64,000 nucleotides of DNA from the NCBI GenBank assembly GCA_018241025.1, contig JAFEEQ010000026.1, positions 62,001 through 126,000 of the forward strand, written 5' to 3'. Both the position numbers and the translations under genes were made by a program. Position 1 is the stretch's first letter. The number at the start of each line of letters is the position of its first letter. This stretch comes from Pseudomonadota bacterium (lineage in GTDB: Bacteria; Pseudomonadota; Alphaproteobacteria; Micropepsales; Micropepsaceae). Under the pieces are notes generated by a model. That model worked only from the letters and a program-made list of their open reading frames with translations. It had not been told where the DNA came from and searched no databases. Shown piece by piece: positions 58,928 through 64,000 of this stretch.

Positions 58928-60141
58928 GTGCGGCGTCCGAGTCTCTGCGCCGCCGCGCCTATCTCGCGCTGGAAGGCGGAAGGCTCGGCGGCACGATCGG
59001 GGCTGCCGTAGAATACGGCCTGATCGCCCTCATCGTGTCGAACGCGGTCGCCTATACGCTGCAAAGCGTGCCGGAATTCGAGTTGCGCTACGCCGAGCCG
59101 CTCGCGGTGTTCGAGAACGTCTCGATCCTGGCCTTCGTCATCGAATACTTCCTGCGCATCTGGACCGCGCCCGAAGAGCCCGCGGTCGCCGAGGGCGGGC
59201 CCATGCTGGGTCGTCTCCGGTTCATGCTGCGCCCGATGATGCTGATCGATTTCTTTGCCGTCGGCCCGGCCATCATCGCATTCTTCGTTCCGTTCTTCGA
59301 TTTGCGGGTGCTGCGCCTCATCCGGCTTCTCCGCCTGCTCAAGATCGCGCGCTATTCGCCCGCCCTTGCCGCGCTGACGCATGCCCTGGTCGAGGAACGC
59401 CGCGCGCTCTACGGCAGCCTGCTGCTCTTCCTCTGTGCGCTCCTGCTGTTCGCCGGCGCGATGCACGCGGTCGAAGGCCATCTCCAGCCCAAGGCCTTCG
59501 GCACCATTCCCGATGCGATGTGGTGGGCGGTCTCGACGCTCACCACCGTCGGCTATGGCGATGCCGTGCCCGTCACACCGCTCGGCCGTCTGCTGGCCGG
59601 CGTGGCGATGATCGTCGGCCTCGGCCTCGCGGCGCTGCCCGTGGGAATCGTCGCCACCGGCTTCGCCAATTCGATCCATCGCCGCGACTTCGTCGTCACC
59701 TTCGGCATGGTCGCGCGCGTGCCGATCTTTCAGAGCTTCAATGCCCGCATCGTCAGCGAGATCATGGACCTCCTGCGGGCCTACACCGCCAGCAGCGGCG
59801 ACATCCTCTCGCTGCCGGGCGAACGCGCCGCGGCGATGTATTTCATCGTCGCCGGCGAGGTCGAGGTTCAGTTGCCGGAGCGCCGGCTGCGCTTCACCGC
59901 CGGCGACTTCTTCGGCGAACTGGCGCTGCTCGGCCATCGCATGCGTGACGCCGCCGTGGTCGCCGTGAGAACGTCACGCGTGCTCGAGCTGGCGGCCGCC
60001 GATTTCGAGTCGCTTGTGCACAAGCATCCCGGCCTGAAGGACGAGGTCGAACACCTCATCCGCGACGCCGCCGGCGAAGACTGGCTCACGCCGGAAGAGA
60101 TCAAGGAAGCCCGGGGCGTCCGCGAAGACGTCAAGGCGTGA
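58924..60141 (+). CDS. Six-helix potassium channel with cyclic-nucleotide-binding-like domain
   Basis: 405 aa. S1-S4 helices; S4 is [16 protein letters not shown] (basic every third residue, about 124-139). Pore with selectivity filter TTVGYGD (about 206-212), then a CNBD-like domain (about 265-385: [36 protein letters not shown]). The phosphate-binding cassette lacks the usual Arg after GELALL (…[10 protein letters not shown]), so cAMP control is uncertain. Similar in plan to MloK1. Translation is coupled to alaS. Confidence 0.9.
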   Translation: MSAASESLRRRAYLALEGGRLGGTIGAAVEYGLIALIVSNAVAYTLQSVPEFELRYAEPLAVFENVSILAFVIEYFLRIWTAPEEPAVAEGGPMLGRLRFMLRPMMLIDFFAVGPAIIAFFVPFFDLRVLRLIRLLRLLKIARYSPALAALTHALVEERRALYGSLLLFLCALLLFAGAMHAVEGHLQPKAFGTIPDAMWWAVSTLTTVGYGDAVPVTPLGRLLAGVAMIVGLGLAALPVGIVATGFANSIHRRDFVVTFGMVARVPIFQSFNARIVSEIMDLLRAYTASSGDILSLPGERAAAMYFIVAGEVEVQLPERRLRFTAGDFFGELALLGHRMRDAAVVAVRTSRVLELAAADFESLVHKHPGLKDEVEHLIRDAAGEDWLTPEEIKEARGVREDVKA

Positions 60142-60511
60142 AAAACACCGCGATCTTGTTGCCGGTCGGATCGCGCAGATAGGCGCCGTACCAGCTCTGC
60201 TTTTCCGGCGGGCGATACCCCGGCTTGCCTTCGCAACGGCCGCCGGCACCAAGACCCGCCGCATGCGCCTCGTCGACTTTCTCGAGCGAGTCCGTCTTGA
60301 AGGCGATCATCATGCCATTGCCGAAACTCGCCGGCTCGCCGTTGAAGGGCGGGCAGACATAGATGTTATGCTCGTCCTTGCCGCGCGGCCCATAGCCGAT
60401 CCATCCGCCATCGGCGAATTTCCGCTCGTTGCCGATCGCCTCCATCACCGCATCGTAGAACCTGCCCGAGGCCTCGCTGTCGCGCGCGCCGATGGTCACG
60501 TATCCGATCAT
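60131..60511 (-). CDS. VOC (glyoxalase/bleomycin-resistance) family protein
   Basis: 126 aa, one VOC repeat pair: MIGYVTIGARDSEASGRFYDAVM at the start and YLRDPTGNKIAVF at the end (DPxGN motif with the metal-binding acid). Function not assignable. AGGAG stands eight bases before ATG. Overlaps the channel gene by 11 bases, tail to tail. Confidence 0.88.
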   Translation of the reverse strand: MIGYVTIGARDSEASGRFYDAVMEAIGNERKFADGGWIGYGPRGKDEHNIYVCPPFNGEPASFGNGMMIAFKTDSLEKVDEAHAAGLGAGGRCEGKPGYRPPEKQSWYGAYLRDPTGNKIAVFFTP

Positions 60512-60611
60512 TTTCCCCACTCCTGAACGCCTGGGGAGATTATTCGAACTCTCAGAACGAATAAAGAACAAACCGTGCTGGCGAGAACACTGCTGACAGA
60601 TTTCGCTGCGG

Positions 60612-61814
60612 CTAAAGCGGAATGGCGATGGTGATCACCGATCCGGCCGGCGTGCCATCGATGGTCATCGTGCCGCCATGCGCCTTGGCGGCCTGCCGTG
60701 CAATCGGAAGTTCAAGGTCGCGGCCTTCCAGATCGCCAGTCGCCAGGGGCCCGGTCACGCGCCGAATCTCCTCAGCCGACATCCCGCCGCCAGTGTCGGA
60801 CACGGAAACGCTCAATCGATCGTCCTTGCGCGCGACCCGCAGCACGACATTGCGCTCCGGCTTGCCGGAAACATTGCGCGCCGCATGGACGAGCAGGTTC
60901 ACCACCGCCTGCTGGATCTGTGCGCGATCCATCGAGATCGCGGGCAGGCCGGGCTCGACCGACACGACTAGCGTGGCATCGGCCACCCGCATCGCGTTCT
61001 CGGTCAGGCGGCGGGCATCTGTCACCAGGTCGTCGATCTGCACGGGCCGATGCGCCGCGCTTCCCGCGGCGATGAGCGCGCGCAGAGCCTGGACGACCTC
61101 GCCGCTGCGCTCGAACTGCTCGGCGATGCGCGCCATCAGGCCATCGGCGGCCTTCGCGTCGAAATCGGGCCGACTGCGGCCGCGCCGCAGGGCCGTGAGA
61201 TAGCCCATCGCCGCCGTCAGCGGCTGGGTGACATCATGCGCCAATGCGCCGGCTACGAGTGCCATCGTCGACTGACGCGACACCGCCAGCAATTCGCCGC
61301 GCATGCGGTCGATCTCTTCGGCCTCTTCGTTGCGCCGCTGCAATTCGACGATCAGGCGCCGGTTGTTGTAGGCGATCTGCTGCTGCGAACGCTCGGTATT
61401 CGGCTCACGCACCGCATGCGTTACGTCCTCGATGCGATTGATGATCCAGCGCAACTTGCCATCCTGGTCGAGCACGGGCGAATTGCGCGGGCTCCAATAG
61501 CGCTCTTCGAGCGCATCGCCTTTCTTGTTCGGGACGTCGAAGCGCTCGATGCCCATCATGTCGGGCCGCTTGAGCGTCACGACGCGGTTGAGCGACGCGC
61601 GCAGGTGATTGTGGCCGTCCAGATTCTCCGGCGGAACCGGGAATGCGTCATAGAGATTGCGGCCCAGGATATCGCCCCGGCTTATGCTCAAGGCCGAGCA
61701 ATAGGCGTCGCTTGCCGCGACGATCGTCATGTCCGGATTGAGAACGAGGTAAAGCCCTCGCGACTTTTCGAACAGAAGCCGGAAATCCACCGGCTCGGTC
61801 ACACCGTCCGTCAT
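60612..61814 (-). CDS. PAS-domain orphan sensor histidine kinase with degenerate ATP site
   Basis: 400 aa, soluble. PAS domain (about 10-135) ending in a PAC-like NRIEDVTHA, a coiled linker, HisKA with LAHDVTQPLTA (His193), N-box NLLVHAARN (Asn306), G1-like DTGGGM (340-345). The second Gly box, normally GxGLGL, reads GDLEGRDLELPIAR, so ATP-lid function may be weak. No receiver or response regulator is adjacent. ATG 61814 is the likely start; a TTG at 61832 is the alternative. Confidence 0.85.
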   Translation of the reverse strand: MTDGVTEPVDFRLLFEKSRGLYLVLNPDMTIVAASDAYCSALSISRGDILGRNLYDAFPVPPENLDGHNHLRASLNRVVTLKRPDMMGIERFDVPNKKGDALEERYWSPRNSPVLDQDGKLRWIINRIEDVTHAVREPNTERSQQQIAYNNRRLIVELQRRNEEAEEIDRMRGELLAVSRQSTMALVAGALAHDVTQPLTAAMGYLTALRRGRSRPDFDAKAADGLMARIAEQFERSGEVVQALRALIAAGSAAHRPVQIDDLVTDARRLTENAMRVADATLVVSVEPGLPAISMDRAQIQQAVVNLLVHAARNVSGKPERNVVLRVARKDDRLSVSVSDTGGGMSAEEIRRVTGPLATGDLEGRDLELPIARQAAKAHGGTMTIDGTPAGSVITIAIPL

Positions 61815-61945
61815 ACGCCACGTCCACGCCAACCCCCGAGGCCGAACATGCGCCCCGATTCGCGCAATACGAGCTAGGTGAACTACGGAGACCGCAATGC
61901 CCGGGTTTCCGAGGATCTTGCGTGAATCCGGCCCTGCGAGACGCA

Positions 61946-61976
61946 GCGGCCCGCACGACAGGATCGTGCGGGCCGC
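61946..61976 (-). terminator. Hairpin downstream of icd
   Basis: A 13-bp perfect stem, 61946-61958 with 61964-61976, loop CAGGA, 24 bases after the icd stop. No clear U-tract on the minus strand, so termination may be partial or Rho-assisted. Confidence 0.6.
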
Positions 61977-62000
61977 CGTGACACCGGTTGCGGTGAACGC

Positions 62001-63212
62001 CTATGCCATGGCCTTCTTCAGGTTCTCGTCGACCTTGTCGAGGAAGCCTTCGGTCGTAAGCCATTTCTGCTCGGGTCCGACGAGCAGCGCGAGATCCTTG
62101 GTCATGAAGCCGGCTTCGACCGTGTCGACGCAGACCTTCTCGAGCGTGTGCGCGAACTTGTCGAGCGCCGGGTTGTTGTCGAGCTTGGCGCGATGCGACA
62201 GGCCGCGGGTCCAGGCGAAGATCGAGGCGATCGAGTTGGTCGAGGTCGACTTGCCCTTCTGATGCTCGCGGTAGTGGCGCGTCACGGTGCCATGCGCGGC
62301 TTCCGCCTCGACGATCTTGCCGTCCGGCGTGGTCAGCACCGAGGTCATCAGGCCGAGCGAGCCGAAGCCCTGCGCCACGGTGTCGGACTGCACGTCGCCG
62401 TCGTAGTTCTTGCAGGCCCAGACATAACCGCCGCTCCACTTGAGGGCGGAAGCGACCATGTCGTCGATCAGGCGGTGTTCGTAGGTGATGCCGGCGGCCT
62501 CGAACTTGGCCTTGAACTCGGCATCGTAGACCTCTTCGAAGATGTCCTTGAAGCGGCCGTCATAGGCCTTGAGGATCGTGTTCTTGGTCGAGAGATAGAC
62601 CGGATATTTGCGCGCCAGGCCGTAATTCATCGAGGCGCGGGCGAAGTCGCGGATCGAGTCGTCGAGATTGTACATCGCCATCGCGACGCCCGAGCCCGGC
62701 GCCTTGAACACTTCCTTCTCGATCACCGTGCCGTCCTCGCCGACGAACTTGATGGTCAGCGTGCCCTTGCCGGGATAGCGGAAATCGGTGGCGCGATACT
62801 GGTCGCCGAAGGCATGGCGGCCGACGACGATCGGCTGGGTCCAGCCCGGCACCAGGCGCGGCACGTTCTTGCAGATGATGGGCTCGCGGAAGATCACGCC
62901 GCCCAGGATGTTGCGGATCGTGCCGTTGGGCGACTTCCACATGTCGTGGAGGTTGAACTCCTTCACCCGCGCTTCGTCGGGGGTGATGGTGGCGCATTTC
63001 ACGCCGACGCCGTGCTTCTTGATGGCGTTGGCGGCGTCGACGGTGACCTGGTCCTTGGTCGAGTCGCGATGCTCGACGCCGAGGTCGTAATATTCGAGGT
63101 TCACGTCGAGATAGGGAAGGATCAGCTTCTTCTTGATGAGGTCCCAGATGATACGGGTCATCTCGTCGCCGTCGAGCTCGACGACCGTTCCTTCAACCTT
63201 GATCTTGTCCAT
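62001..63212 (-). CDS. icd: NADP-dependent isocitrate dehydrogenase
   Basis: 403 aa, the eukaryote-like homodimeric type common in alphaproteobacteria. Substrate and metal motifs: [12 protein letters not shown] (about 14-25), [13 protein letters not shown] (about 93-105), NYDGDVQSD (about 270-278) and [14 protein letters not shown] (about 305-318). It makes 2-oxoglutarate in the TCA cycle. AGGAA stands 4 bases before ATG 63212. Confidence 0.97.
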   Translation of the reverse strand: MDKIKVEGTVVELDGDEMTRIIWDLIKKKLILPYLDVNLEYYDLGVEHRDSTKDQVTVDAANAIKKHGVGVKCATITPDEARVKEFNLHDMWKSPNGTIRNILGGVIFREPIICKNVPRLVPGWTQPIVVGRHAFGDQYRATDFRYPGKGTLTIKFVGEDGTVIEKEVFKAPGSGVAMAMYNLDDSIRDFARASMNYGLARKYPVYLSTKNTILKAYDGRFKDIFEEVYDAEFKAKFEAAGITYEHRLIDDMVASALKWSGGYVWACKNYDGDVQSDTVAQGFGSLGLMTSVLTTPDGKIVEAEAAHGTVTRHYREHQKGKSTSTNSIASIFAWTRGLSHRAKLDNNPALDKFAHTLEKVCVDTVEAGFMTKDLALLVGPEQKWLTTEGFLDKVDENLKKAMA

Positions 63213-63322
63213 GGGTTCCTCGGAAGAGCTGCTGGCGCGGGGTATAGCGGCGGGGCGGTGAGGCGTCAAAGGCGCGCGCGAGCGTCGATTTTGCCGCACC
63301 GATGCCGGTTTTTTGTGCGCCG

Positions 63323-64000
63323 TCAGCCGGCTGTTGCGAAGGGCCCGAGCCCCTCCAGAAGCGGTGCGAGCTGCTCCGGCGAAGGCCGCCAGCGCCGCAC
63401 CGAACTGGCATAGAGCGGACGGCGGACCTGCGCCGCGCTGGCGGTCGCCACCGGCCGCGGCGCGCGGTGGAAAGCAAGGCAGGCGGGATCGAAGTCGAGG
63501 CCGCAGAAGTGCAGCAGGCGCCGCGTCTGGCCTTCGAAATCGGCGACGAGATCGTCATAGCGCAGCGGCAGCAAGGAACCCGGCGGGATCGGCGCCGTGA
63601 GGTGCGCCATCATTTCGCGCTCCGCCCGATAGAAGCGGCCGAGCTCGTCCAGCCTGTTGGTGAAGGGATAGTCGCGGCCCAGATTGGTGGCGAAGATCGA
63701 CAGGCAGGTGTCGACGGGATCGCGCACGACATGGACGATGCGGGCATTGGGCAGCGCAAGATGGATGAGCGCCGTGAAGATGTCGTTGTTCAGCGTCTTG
63801 TCGACGATACGCGGCGCGTCGCCCGCAGCGGCACCGCTGCGCCGCAGATAGCTCTCTGCGATCTGGCGCACGGCAGGCGGTCCGGCACGGGACAGATCTT
63901 CGGGATAGGTCTTGAGCGTTTCACCCACGGCCAGGCGGAAGTCGGGCACCTCGCCGATGGCATGGACGCGCGGATGCGATGCCAGGATCTGCTCCACCAG
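63323..64000 (-). CDS. Sulfotransferase-family protein, 5' end outside window
   Basis: At least 225 aa, the C-terminal part of a protein whose start lies beyond base 64000 (the frame is open to the edge and reads [10 protein letters not shown]). The 3'-phosphate binding segment of PAPS sulfotransferases is visible as [21 protein letters not shown] (about 85-105 of the visible part, named by [12 protein letters not shown]), with [16 protein letters not shown] and the closing SSVRRWRP. Often fused to N-terminal TPR repeats in alphaproteobacteria. The sulfate acceptor is unknown. Confidence 0.85.
   Translation of the reverse strand: MVEQILASHPRVHAIGEVPDFRLAVGETLKTYPEDLSRAGPPAVRQIAESYLRRSGAAAGDAPRIVDKTLNNDIFTALIHLALPNARIVHVVRDPVDTCLSIFATNLGRDYPFTNRLDELGRFYRAEREMMAHLTAPIPPGSLLPLRYDDLVADFEGQTRRLLHFCGLDFDPACLAFHRAPRPVATASAAQVRRPLYASSVRRWRPSPEQLAPLLEGLGPFATAG

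Overview
The window is a high-GC chromosomal segment of an alphaproteobacterium. The evidence is a complete PhyR-NepR-EcfG general stress response module, a CckA hybrid kinase, CtrA-type TTAA-N7-TTAA sites at flagellar genes, and alphaproteobacterial recA, alaS and icd housekeeping genes in one neighbourhood. Two M13 metallopeptidases and many Fe(II)/2-oxoglutarate oxygenases would fit a soil or plant-associated lineage, for example something Rhizomicrobium-like, but the genus is only a guess.

Layout. 0-8 kb: the end of an MDR-type reductase, then a quorum-sensing block (luxR, luxI, a PhyH-type dioxygenase, second luxR), followed in the same direction by a small biosynthetic cluster (type III polyketide synthase, ICMT-type methyltransferase, AlkB-like membrane hydroxylase, DHA2 exporter). 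8-12 kb: a cyclopropane-synthase-like methyltransferase and a flavin amine oxidase facing a DUF2177 membrane gene. Between them lies a symmetric pair of RpoE/ChrR-type promoters. A Tet-like MFS gene follows. 12-21 kb: stress territory, with small stress proteins carrying EcfG promoters, two membrane glycosyltransferases, then phyR, nepR-ecfG and a HisKA_2 kinase. 21-36 kb: metabolic and envelope genes (lpdA, GNAT, FAD monooxygenase, HpaI aldolase, TraB/GumN, two M13 peptidases, ArsR plus CDF metal exporter, TauD-type dioxygenase, nucleotidyltransferase, ParDE). Within this stretch is a short structured transcription unit that carries an almost complete anti-Shine-Dalgarno complement. 36-45 kb: crotonase, then the flagellar genes fliO-fliP facing flgB-flgC-fliE-fliQ-fliR-flhB, then pip and cckA. 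45-51.6 kb: oxygenases (cupin-4, PhyH, isopenicillin-N-synthase-like), an exported methyltransferase-like protein, an exported adenosine deaminase, a cupin and an AraC/GyrI regulator. 51.6-54.8 kb: a lower-GC accessory island with a membrane protein, an ImmA/IrrE peptidase, an IS1-like transposase, an atypical tRNA and two unknown genes. 55-64 kb: recA, alaS, a cyclic-nucleotide-type potassium channel, a VOC protein, a PAS kinase, icd and a truncated sulfotransferase.

How it works together. Three regulatory layers can be read from the DNA. Quorum sensing probably governs the adjacent lipid-polyketide cluster. Two extracytoplasmic sigma systems are visible: EcfG, through GGAAC-N16-CGTT promoters at its own operon and at small stress genes, and a ChrR-type sigma factor encoded elsewhere, acting on the fatty-acid-modifying genes. 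The CckA-CtrA cell cycle pathway acts on the divergent flagellar operons. The most unusual items are the LuxI-PhyH pairing next to a type III PKS cluster, the anti-SD-complementary small ORF, and a tRNA with anticodon GCU but no long variable arm.
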